From the NCBI GenBank assembly GCA_965116215.1, contig OZ220494.1, positions 248,001 through 312,000 of the forward strand: 64,000 bases of DNA, read 5' to 3'. A program made the translations under genes and the position numbers. The notes under the pieces are model-generated. The model was not told where the DNA came from. It was given only the letters and a program-made list of their open reading frames with translations, and searched no databases. The stretch's first letter is position 1. Each line of letters begins with the position of its first letter. Below are positions 18,156 through 27,581 of the stretch, one piece after another. The DNA is from CBDBKL01 sp965116215 (GTDB lineage: Bacteria; Bdellovibrionota; Bdellovibrionia; Bdellovibrionales; JAKFYE01).

Positions 18156-20483
18156 TTACATATCAACCCATGTGACTCCATCTTTTCCTGTGTAGAGGTC
18201 TCCGGCAGACCATCTTTTCACATAATGACTTCGAGCTAGGAATTGTCGCACAACCTTTTTAAGTGTTCCCGTTCCATGTCCGTGGATAATCTTTATTCTT
18301 GTTTTTCCATTTTTCATAGCTACATCTAACTTTTTCTCCAAAAGATCAACACCCTCAAGTGCTGTACATCCTCTTAAATCAATAGTGTCTGGAACATGTA
18401 ACTTTGTTGTTTGATCAGATTTTGGAGAAGGGATTGATACGTAAGGCGTTGTTTTTTCCTTTGTGCTCTTAGTATCATTTTTTATATTCATAATGTCTGT
18501 CCAATGAAGTTTTAATCTCATTGAACCGGATTGGATAGACACTTCTCCCTGAGAGTTCGGTGTACTTTGCAAAATAACATATTGTTTTAGACTTTTTGAG
18601 TACCCTGATTTTCCAGGAGGAAAAAGACGGCAAAACTCTTCTAGGTCGATCATACTTCTATCTTGTCTCCGGTTTAAGATTTTTGGTATTTTTCTTTTAT
18701 AGTCTATAATTTTATTTTTTTTAAATTTTTCCTCTCTTATTTCTCTATAAAGTTTCTCAATAGCTTTTTCAGCTTTAATTTGTAATTTTTTAAGTTGATC
18801 TTCTTTTTCATTTTCAAAATAAATAAGTTTTTTTTGGTACTCTTTTTTCAACTGTTGCAGGGCTTCCTTATCTTCTTGCAGCAGTGTGTGTGCTTTTCTT
18901 AAGGACTCATATTGTTCATTGAGTTCTGATAAAATCTCATGGCGTTTTTTTGATATTGGAGAAAGTAAATCTATAGCACGCTTTAATATAGATTCTTTAA
19001 TTCCAACTCTTTCTGCTGTTTTAAAAGCTAAAGATTGTCCTGTAATATTCATAAGGAGTTGATATGTTGGCATAGAGTTATCCATATCAAAATCCATACT
19101 AGCTGTTAAAATACAAGATTCTTTCCATCCTTCTTTTAAAGGACCGAGATGACTTGTCACAAAAGTGTAGGTATTATTTTTCGCAAATTCTTCAATAAAA
19201 CTACGGGAGAGAGCAACACCCTCTTCAGGATCTGTCGAGCTACAAATTTCATCTATAAGTATTAAATGATTTTTGCCTTTAAGTTTTATAGCTGTATTCA
19301 GTGCAGAGAGATGTCCTGCAAATGTACTGGAATTCATATCTTGTGCATCACCGATAATAGCATGAATTGTTATAAAAAAAGGTATCTTTGAATCAGGATC
19401 AGCTAATATAGGAAGACCACATCGGGCCATTTGAGCCGCAAGACCCACAGATTTTAGAAAGATGGTTTTTCCACCTGCATTTGGTCCTGAGAGGAGTAAA
19501 ATGCGTTTATCTTCTGAAAATTCAAAGTCATTAGGTACCACATCACTTTCTTTTTCGGAGTTTAAGATAAGAAGAGGATGTTTGACTGATTTTAATACAA
19601 GAGAGTTTTTAGAAAAAGAAAAGGATTGTGCATTTATATCTATAGAAAATTGAGCTTGTGCGAATCTCATATCGGCTTCAAGTAAGGCTTCATAGGTTTT
19701 TTCAATTTTATCACACTGTTTTGAAAGATATTGTGACAGTAAAGTAAGGAGTCTATGAATTTCATTTGATATTTCTAATTCAGTTTGTTTTAGAGTATTA
19801 TTGAGACGAACAACGCTTTGGGGTTCCATAAATACAGTTTGTTTAGAATGACTTGTATCGTGAATAATTCCATGAAAGTCATGTTGCATACCGCTTTTAA
19901 TTGGCAGCACCCAGCGTCCCTCTCTATTTGTGACATATTTATCTTGTAATAGAGGCTCCATTTTATGACGTTTTACCTGTCTATCCAGTTCTTTGCGAAT
20001 CTGCTCTTCAAGTTGTCTTTTATGACTAAATAATTTGTATAAGCTCTCACTGGCTGTATTTTTTATGTCACCAGATGGGGTGAGTACCTGATCTATAGCC
20101 GATAGAGCATCTTGAGCTTCAAATATATTATCTATAATTTTTAAAGCCCAAGGATTATTTGTTCCACTTTTTAAAAAGTTTTTTAAATATATAGATTCTA
20201 TAAAAAAAAGTCTGATGTCTTTAATTTCCAAAGGAGTGAGTATGGCTTGCTTTTTAAAACGCTTTATCCATACAGGGTAAAGGTCTAAACTTTCCATATT
20301 TGGGCGAGTTTTTTCTCTAAGAGATTCCCTTGCATCTAAAATATCTTTAAGCAATAGTTCTGCATTTTCAACATTGGGCTGAGGTTCTAGTTTTTGTAAC
20401 AATGATTTAGCTGTCTCACTAGAGGCCCTTTTTTGTAGGTGTTCTTTGAGCGTTTTCCAATCTAGATTATCAATAAGATTCAT
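18156..20483 (-). CDS. mutS2: MutS2 family ATPase/endonuclease
   Basis: 775 residues, the normal length for MutS2. The clamp/lever region is helical; the ATPase has Walker A GPNAGGKT (333-340), LLIDEICSSTDPEEG (Walker B and beyond, about 410-424) and a TSHLGPLK switch. A long charged coiled coil follows (about 510-590), and the C-terminus is a Smr nuclease domain with TIDLRGCTALEG and HGHGTGTLKK (about 700-755). MutS2 acts on recombination intermediates or, in Gram-positives, rescues collided ribosomes; it does not take part in mismatch repair. It suppresses homologous recombination in some bacteria, of interest given the repeat-rich locus in this window, but no direct link is shown. Confidence 0.95.
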   Translation of the reverse strand: MNLIDNLDWKTLKEHLQKRASSETAKSLLQKLEPQPNVENAELLLKDILDARESLREKTRPNMESLDLYPVWIKRFKKQAILTPLEIKDIRLFFIESIYLKNFLKSGTNNPWALKIIDNIFEAQDALSAIDQVLTPSGDIKNTASESLYKLFSHKRQLEEQIRKELDRQVKRHKMEPLLQDKYVTNREGRWVLPIKSGMQHDFHGIIHDTSHSKQTVFMEPQSVVRLNNTLKQTELEISNEIHRLLTLLSQYLSKQCDKIEKTYEALLEADMRFAQAQFSIDINAQSFSFSKNSLVLKSVKHPLLILNSEKESDVVPNDFEFSEDKRILLLSGPNAGGKTIFLKSVGLAAQMARCGLPILADPDSKIPFFITIHAIIGDAQDMNSSTFAGHLSALNTAIKLKGKNHLILIDEICSSTDPEEGVALSRSFIEEFAKNNTYTFVTSHLGPLKEGWKESCILTASMDFDMDNSMPTYQLLMNITGQSLAFKTAERVGIKESILKRAIDLLSPISKKRHEILSELNEQYESLRKAHTLLQEDKEALQQLKKEYQKKLIYFENEKEDQLKKLQIKAEKAIEKLYREIREEKFKKNKIIDYKRKIPKILNRRQDRSMIDLEEFCRLFPPGKSGYSKSLKQYVILQSTPNSQGEVSIQSGSMRLKLHWTDIMNIKNDTKSTKEKTTPYVSIPSPKSDQTTKLHVPDTIDLRGCTALEGVDLLEKKLDVAMKNGKTRIKIIHGHGTGTLKKVVRQFLARSHYVKRWSAGDLYTGKDGVTWVDM

Positions 20484-20637
20484 ACTGTTTATAGATATCC
20501 TTATTCGCTATAGGAGGTTCTTTGATTCTTTAACCTTGCTGTGTTTCTTATCTTTGATGGGTATCATTTGAGTTTCTTGGATTCTCTTCTTTAAAGATTT
20601 CCTTTTATTAATAAGCGTTTCGTTTGCAGTTCTTTTA

Positions 20638-22215
20638 TCATATTTTTTTAGGCTGGTTGACCTTTTTATAATTTTTTAACAATAGAAAGACTAAACTTAA
20701 TATCTCTATAATTGGAATAAGCCACCAATAGTTTAAGAATAAGGTTTGCGGTAAAGTTTCATACTTGGGAACAGGAAGAATACCAGCCCATTCTTTTTCT
20801 TGTGGAAAGGCTTTGAGAAGTTTTCCCTTAATATCGCTAACAACAGTAATGCCAGTGTTAGTTATACGAACAGTAGGTCGTCTAAACTCTACATTTCGCC
20901 CGAGTGTTAAATAGAGATGTTGATAGGGTTCAAAAGTATGACCAAACCATGAGTCATTGGAGACATTTAAATAAAATTCGGCTCCCTGTTGAGTCAATTT
21001 GCGTGAAAACCATGGAAACAGTCCTTCGTAACAAATTTGTATTCCAAATATATGATTTTGGCTGGAAAATGTTTTTGGTCCTTTTCCACGGCCGAAATTT
21101 CCAATCGTAGGAACGAGTTTATTCAAAGAAGGAAAGATATGAGACCCTGGAAAAAATTCTCCAAAAGCGAGTAAAATGCTTTTTCTATAAATGTTTTTTA
21201 GTGTTCCATCAGATTGGAATTGGAAGAAACTATTGTACTGGGTGCCTTTGACTGGATCCACCGATGGAGCTCCTATGAGAAATTCTTTTTTTGTTTTCTT
21301 GACATAATTAATAAAATCTCTTTGTAACTGGTACTTGTGAAAGACTGTATTTAAAGGTGCTGGAAAGGCTGCCTCTGGCCAGACAATATAATCAATATCT
21401 TTATGTTTTTTTAAGAACGTGTTGGTTTGCTCTATGTATTTGTTGAAAATATCTTGTTGATAAGAATACCTTTTTTGTGCGTAGTATTTTTGAAAATTAC
21501 CAATATTAAATTGCATGGCCGCAATGTGGATGTCATCGGATTTTTTAGGAAGTCGTTGCTCTAAGAAAAACCCTATCAGATTGACCGTGCAAAAGATGAA
21601 TACGGCAAGTTTTATATAATAATGTAATTGAGGTCGTTTCTTTCTATGGAGATAGATCAGCAAAATCAATCCATTCATAAGAAATGTGATTGTGCTTAGC
21701 CCTCTAAATCCTATCCATTCTGCTGTCTGGGCCCCGGGTAAATCAGCCCATAACCAAGGGTATCCTAGGTTCCATGGAAAAATTTGTGGAGTAAACCGTT
21801 CTAATAAAGCGGTGAAAAGCACGAGAGTTATAATACTTGCTGGTTGCGGTAATTTTTTTCCAAATATCCACCATAGCCATCCGGCTAATGGGTATTGAAG
21901 GTTAGCATGGGCAGAAAACCCTATCAGCACAAGAAGGCTTAAACCCCAATTGAGGTGGCCAAACTCTTTAGCAACTATGGCTATCCAATGGAATCCAATT
22001 AAGCCCATAGCGAACTGTGCACACCATCCTGAAAGTAAGATGAACTTAAGGCGTTTAGTTTTTAGCCAGTAATGCCACATAGGGACAAGTGCAAATAAAA
22101 GAGCCCAAGGGGGAAAGGGAATATAACTCATTATGAGCATACATCCTGAGAGTGTACCGTAGAAAAACCAATCAGGGATTTTTTTGATTGCAAATAGCAT
22201 ATCCTCTTTTAACAT
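20638..22215 (-). CDS. lnt: Apolipoprotein N-acyltransferase
   Basis: Lnt adds the third acyl chain to the N-terminal cysteine of lipoproteins in the inner membrane. The 525-residue protein has about seven N-terminal membrane segments to residue 215, then a nitrilase-like domain with the catalytic triad in place: Glu in WPEAAFP (about 280), Lys in RKSILLAFGEFFPG (about 345) and Cys in QICYEGLFPW (about 396). A last membrane segment lies near 500. Its presence agrees with the many lipobox proteins encoded nearby. It diverges from the zinc-ribbon gene at 22222 with only six bases between start codons. Confidence 0.95.
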   Translation of the reverse strand: MLKEDMLFAIKKIPDWFFYGTLSGCMLIMSYIPFPPWALLFALVPMWHYWLKTKRLKFILLSGWCAQFAMGLIGFHWIAIVAKEFGHLNWGLSLLVLIGFSAHANLQYPLAGWLWWIFGKKLPQPASIITLVLFTALLERFTPQIFPWNLGYPWLWADLPGAQTAEWIGFRGLSTITFLMNGLILLIYLHRKKRPQLHYYIKLAVFIFCTVNLIGFFLEQRLPKKSDDIHIAAMQFNIGNFQKYYAQKRYSYQQDIFNKYIEQTNTFLKKHKDIDYIVWPEAAFPAPLNTVFHKYQLQRDFINYVKKTKKEFLIGAPSVDPVKGTQYNSFFQFQSDGTLKNIYRKSILLAFGEFFPGSHIFPSLNKLVPTIGNFGRGKGPKTFSSQNHIFGIQICYEGLFPWFSRKLTQQGAEFYLNVSNDSWFGHTFEPYQHLYLTLGRNVEFRRPTVRITNTGITVVSDIKGKLLKAFPQEKEWAGILPVPKYETLPQTLFLNYWWLIPIIEILSLVFLLLKNYKKVNQPKKI

Positions 22216-22221
22216 GAAAGT

Positions 22222-22905
22222 ATGAAAGAAGGTATTCGGTTTCGATGTCCAAAGTGTAGGAAATTGTACAAGTACACATATCCAGATGATGGTCAGAGCT
22301 TATATAAGTCCGGACATATTCCCTTTCAGTGTCATCATTGCCATTCAAAATTTGCAGTCGAACAACCCTTTGAATTGACTGAAGAGGTCCCTGCCGTTTT
22401 AATTGGCGAAAGCATTGCATCAATATCTTCTGTTAAAAAAGAGGTGGGGGAGTTTGCTTGTCCGCAGTGTGATTATCAGAATAAAAATGGAAGTTTTGAG
22501 TGTATGAAGTGTGGTGTTATCTTTCAAAAATGGAAAGAGAAGGCATTAAACCCTGAAATGGTAAATGTAGAGGGTTCAAAGGCTCTCAAGGTGGGATGGG
22601 CTCGTGTTTTGGCAGATTATGGGAATATAAAAGTCCATGAAGAGTTTATGCAATTGGCTTTTAAAGATAAAAAACTTCCTTTCGCATGTTCACAATACAG
22701 AAGGATGTTAAATATACATTCTGCTGATAATATTGCACAAAAGATGATGGACCGGCTGACCTCTTTGGCTATGGTTAACTTTATACCATACCGTTTGTTG
22801 TCTGAGGATTCAGTGAAAAGGTTTTCCAAGGTACCCATGATATTTATTGGAATAGCTATAACACTGATTGGTTTAGGTTTTCTTTTGCCATTTGAGACTC
22901 TTTAA
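22222..22905 (+). CDS. Zinc-ribbon protein with C-terminal membrane anchor
   Basis: 227 residues. The N-terminus has an MJ0042-like zinc finger, CPKC near residue 9 with CHHC near 37, and a second CPQC/CMKC ribbon near 79-98. A helical middle follows, and residues about 205-224 form a single membrane segment, leaving the fingers in the cytoplasm. Such proteins are common in delta-type proteobacteria, often with unknown roles in gliding, motility or gene control. It starts six bases from the lnt start on the other strand, so both promoters must lie inside the opposite gene or be shared. Confidence 0.7.
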   Translation: MKEGIRFRCPKCRKLYKYTYPDDGQSLYKSGHIPFQCHHCHSKFAVEQPFELTEEVPAVLIGESIASISSVKKEVGEFACPQCDYQNKNGSFECMKCGVIFQKWKEKALNPEMVNVEGSKALKVGWARVLADYGNIKVHEEFMQLAFKDKKLPFACSQYRRMLNIHSADNIAQKMMDRLTSLAMVNFIPYRLLSEDSVKRFSKVPMIFIGIAITLIGLGFLLPFETL

Positions 22906-22965
22906 TCCTTTCAGTGCTATAACATTGCTCAAGTTCTCTTTTGCTACCTGTGAGTCAAGCGATGG

Positions 22966-24273
22966 CTATTGTGAAACTAAATGAAGTGTGTTTTGAGATC
23001 TCAAAAAGTTTAATATTCCACTGAGACTACTAAATGGGTCGTTTGATTTTGAGATTTTTTGTTCCAATGTGGATGATTGAGATTGGACAATAGCTCCATT
23101 TGTAGCAATAAGGGGTTGAATGGCTAAGGCGGCCCATGAATTAAGGATACCGGATGTTTTGCTTTTCTTAAACAGAGAAGGTAATGGGTCCACTGTAGCA
23201 AGTATTTGTCGACGAATCATTTTATAGTTCATTTGTTTATTATTAGCTTTTATAAGGGCGGCCACGCCAGACACAAATGCTGTGGCCTGTGAAGTTCCTG
23301 TCATTAGACCAAATTGTTTTTCAGGTAGAGTAGAGTAAATATTTTCTCCGGGAGCTCCTAGATGAACTGTGCGCTCTCCGTAGTTACTCGAGCCTAGAAC
23401 ATGTCCTTGCTGATTAATGGCTGTTACGGAAATAATGTTATCTAAATTATAGTTTGCGGGAAAGTAGGGCTTTGAATCTGAGTTAGAGCGTTCATTTCCT
23501 GCGGCAGCCACAAAGAGAATACCGGATTTTTGTGCGAGTTGAACAGCTTCATATTCTCTTTGACTGAACTCTAAGCCGCCACCTGAATAATTAATAATAT
23601 GAGCATTCATTTTTCGTGCATAGTGGATAGCTCTGATTGTATTTTTTAAATTATCAATACCATTGATATTAGGGTCGTAATATTTAAGAATCATGAGGCT
23701 CACTTTTGGAGCAACACCACTGATACCTAATTTGTTTCCCCCTTCGGCTCCAATAATACCTGCAATATGGGTTCCGTGCCCATGGTTATCAGATATGTCA
23801 CTTCCGTTGTTTTTAATAAAATTAAAACCATGACAATCGTCTATATAACCATTGTGATCGTCATCTACAGAGTTGTTTTCTTTTCCATTTCCACATTCGC
23901 CAGGATTTTTCCACAAGTTATTTTTAATGTCAGGGTGTGAAATGTCGACTCCTGTGTCAATGACTGCAACAACGATATCTCGCCGACCCTGAGTAATAGA
24001 CCAAGCTTTTGAAGCTTTTATGTTTTTTTGACCAGATATCAGCCCCCAGTTTTTGGCCATTTTTGGATCGTTTAAAAGAACTTGAGTCTCACTATTGCTA
24101 TCATCTTTTTTGATAACAGGTGTGCCTAATTCAAGAGAGCGAGGGCCCTCAGGGTTTGATAGTAGAGTTTCAGAGGGAAGAGTTTTTATATCTGAGTTTT
24201 CATAATAAGAAAAATGAAGTGTAGAAGCGATTAAAAATGTTCCAAGTGATCCAACAATCCAAATCAGTTTCAT
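22966..24273 (-). CDS. Subtilisin-like serine protease (S8), exported
   Basis: 435 residues with an N-terminal signal or anchor (residues 5-24). The catalytic triad is clear: Asp in VVAVIDTGVDISHPD (about 108), His in NHGHGTHIAGIIG (about 163), Ser in MTGTSQATAFVSGVAAL (about 330), with the oxyanion-hole Asn in AAAGNERS. The domain resembles bacterial subtilases with a fervidolysin-like core. A short C-terminal stretch after the catalytic domain contains no recognised repeat or sorting signal. Its leader has AGGGGGAG before the ATG, as in the lipoprotein gene at 17899. Confidence 0.92.
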   Translation of the reverse strand: MKLIWIVGSLGTFLIASTLHFSYYENSDIKTLPSETLLSNPEGPRSLELGTPVIKKDDSNSETQVLLNDPKMAKNWGLISGQKNIKASKAWSITQGRRDIVVAVIDTGVDISHPDIKNNLWKNPGECGNGKENNSVDDDHNGYIDDCHGFNFIKNNGSDISDNHGHGTHIAGIIGAEGGNKLGISGVAPKVSLMILKYYDPNINGIDNLKNTIRAIHYARKMNAHIINYSGGGLEFSQREYEAVQLAQKSGILFVAAAGNERSNSDSKPYFPANYNLDNIISVTAINQQGHVLGSSNYGERTVHLGAPGENIYSTLPEKQFGLMTGTSQATAFVSGVAALIKANNKQMNYKMIRRQILATVDPLPSLFKKSKTSGILNSWAALAIQPLIATNGAIVQSQSSTLEQKISKSNDPFSSLSGILNFLRSQNTLHLVSQ

Positions 24274-25208
24274 AGTTTGCTCCCCCTATGTCTCAAAATG
24301 AAGCAAGGTTTGGACCTAAGTGTAATTTTTTAAGTATTTGAAATAATTGGTAAAGTATCATTGAGGGGGGAGTAGAAGGTGTTTTGATTTTAGGAGGGTG
24401 TTTAAATTTGAAACACTTTTTATGAAAACTGTGTCTTCGTTTGAGAATAATAAAGATGCAAAGAGGTCAACTCCGGTTTTGTAACCCTTGTCAGTTCAGT
24501 GGAATTTTATTTATTGAGTGTGGACCATCGGTTAAGCGTGGCTCTTGTCGCCTATATGACTTTAGATATGAGGAATTTTATTTATGAGTGTGGACCATCG
24601 GTTAAGCTCATATCAGGGTTTTGTGATCCTTTCAGTTCAGTGGACTTTTATAGAAGTGAATTGACTGTAATAAATGTAAAAACAGGTAGTTAGCTTATAA
24701 GATGGGCCTTATTAGGAAAAGGGACTTTATTCTTTCCTAAAATGAGATCTTTTATTGAAAAAGAAAATACAAATAGAAAAGTCCACGTGCTGGTGGCGTC
24801 ACTAATATATTGAATTCATGCACCCATTTGCTCACGGCGGCGGTCTCACTAAAGCATCATGAAACTAGAATTTAAAAACAAATAGGGATAGGGATAAGGA
24901 TGAGGTGTATTTTGTAGGATGATTCATTGGTTTTGGTGTGAAAGTGTCTAAACACTAGCCAAGTGTGAGGATTGAAACAGAGATGTTAAGCCTTTGAAAT
25001 AAAAAAAGTATTTAAAATTTGTCAAAACTATTGTCAGAAATTATTCCCCTCTATTCTCCTTTTATGTGTTAGGCAAGATATCAGAGTAATCCATTAAGTT
25101 TAATTATTTTAATGAGTTAAGCGGAAAAAACCCATTCGGCACGACATTGGCATTGTGAAAGAAGAGTGTGAGGTCCCTGAGATCTTTTGAAATGACAGAG
25201 GGAAGAAG
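24274..25208. repeat. Gene-free stretch with a small duplicated block (about 24477-24660)
   Basis: Two short sequences each occur twice. AGTGTGGACCATCGGTTAAGC with the preceding GGAATTTTATTTAT appears at about 24500-24537 and 24571-24606; GGTTTTGTAACCCTTGTCAGTTCAGTGGA at about 24475 has a near copy at about 24617. The 64-codon frame across it has no supporting features. The rest is AT-rich with no recognised element; GAGGGAAGAAG at 25198 serves the next gene. Confidence 0.5.
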
Positions 25209-25979
25209 ATGAAAATTTTAGGTCTTATTATCTTAACATTTGCAATCACTTTTGGTGGGTGTTCTCGAAAAGGTAGATTGTTTCCCCCTCCTCCTCCCGG
25301 TGGTGGGGGTCAAGGACCTGTCATTCCACCACCGCCACGAGGAGGTGAACAGCCTCCAGCTTCTGGTGCTATTGGACAGTTTCATTTTCTAGGTAAAAAC
25401 TCTGATGCTCTGACAACAAGTGATAAAGCTGTTATTGAAAAGTACACAGGTCGCTTGTTTAATAAGATCTCAGATCCACGGATTAATATTAATCTTAATC
25501 GCACAACCAGTGGTAATTATGCTGGATCAGTGACTATCTATTATTATGAAGATTCACCCACATCAGATGACAAAGTTTATAGAGGCTCCAAGTTTTCTTC
25601 CGGAAACTTAAATAGTGATGTTGTTTACAATAATTATATATGGCACGACAGAAAACCTTATTTTAAGGCCTTTTTCGAGGATAAAGAAGGTGCACTCATA
25701 CTTGTTGGTCATGCGATTGATGACTTGGGTGTTTGGGGTGGACGTATTTACTTTAAGAATTTCAAATGTGGTCGGAATATTTGGGAGCCACCTTGTAACT
25801 TTCATAAACCTAATCGTTGTTGGAATATTCAAATTGGTCCTTATGAGTGTCGTGATTTTTTAACAAACGCTCTTGATACACGTTCACAGATAAATATGAA
25901 TGTTCAAAAGTTTCCTCGTCGATACACATTTATAGGGACTTTTGAAGGGATTGACCCTGGTATTGCTTTTAAAAATTAA
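25209..25979 (+). CDS. Lipoprotein of unknown function, proline/glycine-rich N-terminus
   Basis: 256 residues. The leader ends in FGGC (Cys18), a good lipobox, followed by a flexible proline/glycine linker to about residue 55 that would lift the domain away from the membrane. The folded part is rich in aromatic and basic residues with several cysteines near the end. No family recognised. It is the first of three lipoprotein genes in one direction with short gaps, which look like an operon. Confidence 0.7.
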   Translation: MKILGLIILTFAITFGGCSRKGRLFPPPPPGGGGQGPVIPPPPRGGEQPPASGAIGQFHFLGKNSDALTTSDKAVIEKYTGRLFNKISDPRININLNRTTSGNYAGSVTIYYYEDSPTSDDKVYRGSKFSSGNLNSDVVYNNYIWHDRKPYFKAFFEDKEGALILVGHAIDDLGVWGGRIYFKNFKCGRNIWEPPCNFHKPNRCWNIQIGPYECRDFLTNALDTRSQINMNVQKFPRRYTFIGTFEGIDPGIAFKN

Positions 25980-26001
25980 AAAAAGAGAAGGGGAAGAGGT
26001 T

Positions 26002-26649
26002 ATGAAAAACACTTACACTAAATGGATAACGGGTTTTGTTTGTGTCTTTTCGATGTCGTTAAGTATGATCTATATGAACGCCTGTGGAAAGACAAATAAT
26101 AAAGGCATTCCTCCCTATGGAGGAGACAGATTTGCCTGTACAGGGAGTCATTGTCGTCCTAATCCTTATGGAGGTGGCGGTAGCGGCGGCGGTATTCATA
26201 CCAATATTTTGGCAAAGGCTTTGGGGCATATTGCTGGATATGGATCAGTAGGATTGACTTTATATAGCGGTGTTCATGGACAACAGTATAATAATGGTGG
26301 GTCTGTTAGTGCTTCTGGGTCTTTTTATGCAGATCATGCAATAGCACGACATACATGTGCATTGGATGGATATGGTCGTCGTATTACTGTTCCTCCAGGA
26401 GCCTATCAAATCAATAGGACTCTTCAGCCTGGCTCATGGGATCAATCTTCCGTTCGTCAGTTGAAAGTGCAGGCCACTGGACCAACAGTTTTAGATCTTT
26501 ACTTTCCTTCAGGTGGTATTTACGCAGCTCATCCTGCTTTGAGTTTACCTCATACAAATGAGATTTTTTCAAACCACATGTGGGGGCAGGTTGTTATTGA
26601 GCGGGTCAATGGTGTACCCTGCCAACGTCTATCATTTGAAATGGAGTGA
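26002..26649 (+). CDS. Lipoprotein of unknown function, glycine-rich linker
   Basis: 215 residues from the ATG at 26002, which has GGGAAGAGG upstream and lies 22 bp after the previous stop. The leader ends with YMNAC (Cys about 28), a plausible lipobox. A PYGGGGSGGG-type linker precedes a beta-rich domain that contains a single pair of cysteines. No family recognised. Second gene of the lipoprotein trio; the earlier in-frame start at 25942 would overlap the first gene. Confidence 0.68.
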   Translation: MKNTYTKWITGFVCVFSMSLSMIYMNACGKTNNKGIPPYGGDRFACTGSHCRPNPYGGGGSGGGIHTNILAKALGHIAGYGSVGLTLYSGVHGQQYNNGGSVSASGSFYADHAIARHTCALDGYGRRITVPPGAYQINRTLQPGSWDQSSVRQLKVQATGPTVLDLYFPSGGIYAAHPALSLPHTNEIFSNHMWGQVVIERVNGVPCQRLSFEME

Positions 26650-26679
26650 ATTGGGCATGTATGATAAAGAGATAAAGAG

Positions 26680-27369
26680 ATGAAAAAGCGTACTGTATTT
26701 ATTTTCTTTTTACTTCTTATTGCTTCTTTGACTTTGTCCTGTCATACCAGAAAGTCCATCTGGGATTATGAACCACAAGATGTTTTAAAGCTTATAAATG
26801 GTATAGGACAGAAGTCTGCTGTGGGTACAAGTGCTCAAAACTTGTCCCAGTTTATGGCAATGGTTAATGATCCAAAATCTACAATTTATTTTGTCGATCA
26901 TATTCCTGAGTACAGTGCAGAGTATGGGCCTATTGAATCTATTGCAGCTTTGAATGATAAGTTTTGGACTCAATTTGATCAGAGATTGAACGGGAGAGAA
27001 GATATCAAAGAGATTCGTTTTTATTTTGCAGATCGTATAGTGCAAGATAATCAAAACCATTTACTTCATAAAAATATTCTTATTGTGGAGTACTCGTTTC
27101 AACAGTCTGGGCAGCTTCATTATGTCTCTTATACCAATACTAATAATACCGCAGATCTAGGAGTATCAACAAAAGCGGACTTTGCAACAACCTTGCGAGG
27201 TGGGAATGGTCAAATATTAGAAGTGTCTTCTATAGATGTTGATACTTTTAATGGTGGGCTGAGTACAAATATTCAATTACAGATAAGCATTTGGGATCGT
27301 TCCAGCCCTGAACCTTTAAAGGTAGGTAAAATTCGTAGTTTGCAAGGTTTTCAAGGAAGTAGTTTTTAA
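26680..27369 (+). CDS. Lipoprotein of unknown function
   Basis: 229 residues with a clear lipoprotein leader, MKKRTVFIFFLLLIASLTLSC (Cys21). The rest is soluble and acidic to neutral with no recognised domain; it lacks the flexible linker of the two preceding lipoproteins. Third member of the trio, 30 bp after the second. Such neighbouring lipoproteins often form an envelope complex, but nothing in the sequence shows which. Confidence 0.7.
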   Translation: MKKRTVFIFFLLLIASLTLSCHTRKSIWDYEPQDVLKLINGIGQKSAVGTSAQNLSQFMAMVNDPKSTIYFVDHIPEYSAEYGPIESIAALNDKFWTQFDQRLNGREDIKEIRFYFADRIVQDNQNHLLHKNILIVEYSFQQSGQLHYVSYTNTNNTADLGVSTKADFATTLRGGNGQILEVSSIDVDTFNGGLSTNIQLQISIWDRSSPEPLKVGKIRSLQGFQGSSF

Positions 27370-27581
27370 CGATAGAGTATAGATGTGTGTGACCCACATT
27401 ATGTAATAGCTTTTTGATTCCCATGTTCTGGGTCCCTACTGATCGTCTTGAGATCAGGTTGAACAGTTTGTATTTTCTGAAGAAGCATTCTTTGAATAAA
27501 TATGGATATTTGTTTACAATAAACGTACAGTTCTCTTGTATTATTCTTGCCAGGTTTGTTTTTTTCGCATCTCATAGAGGA

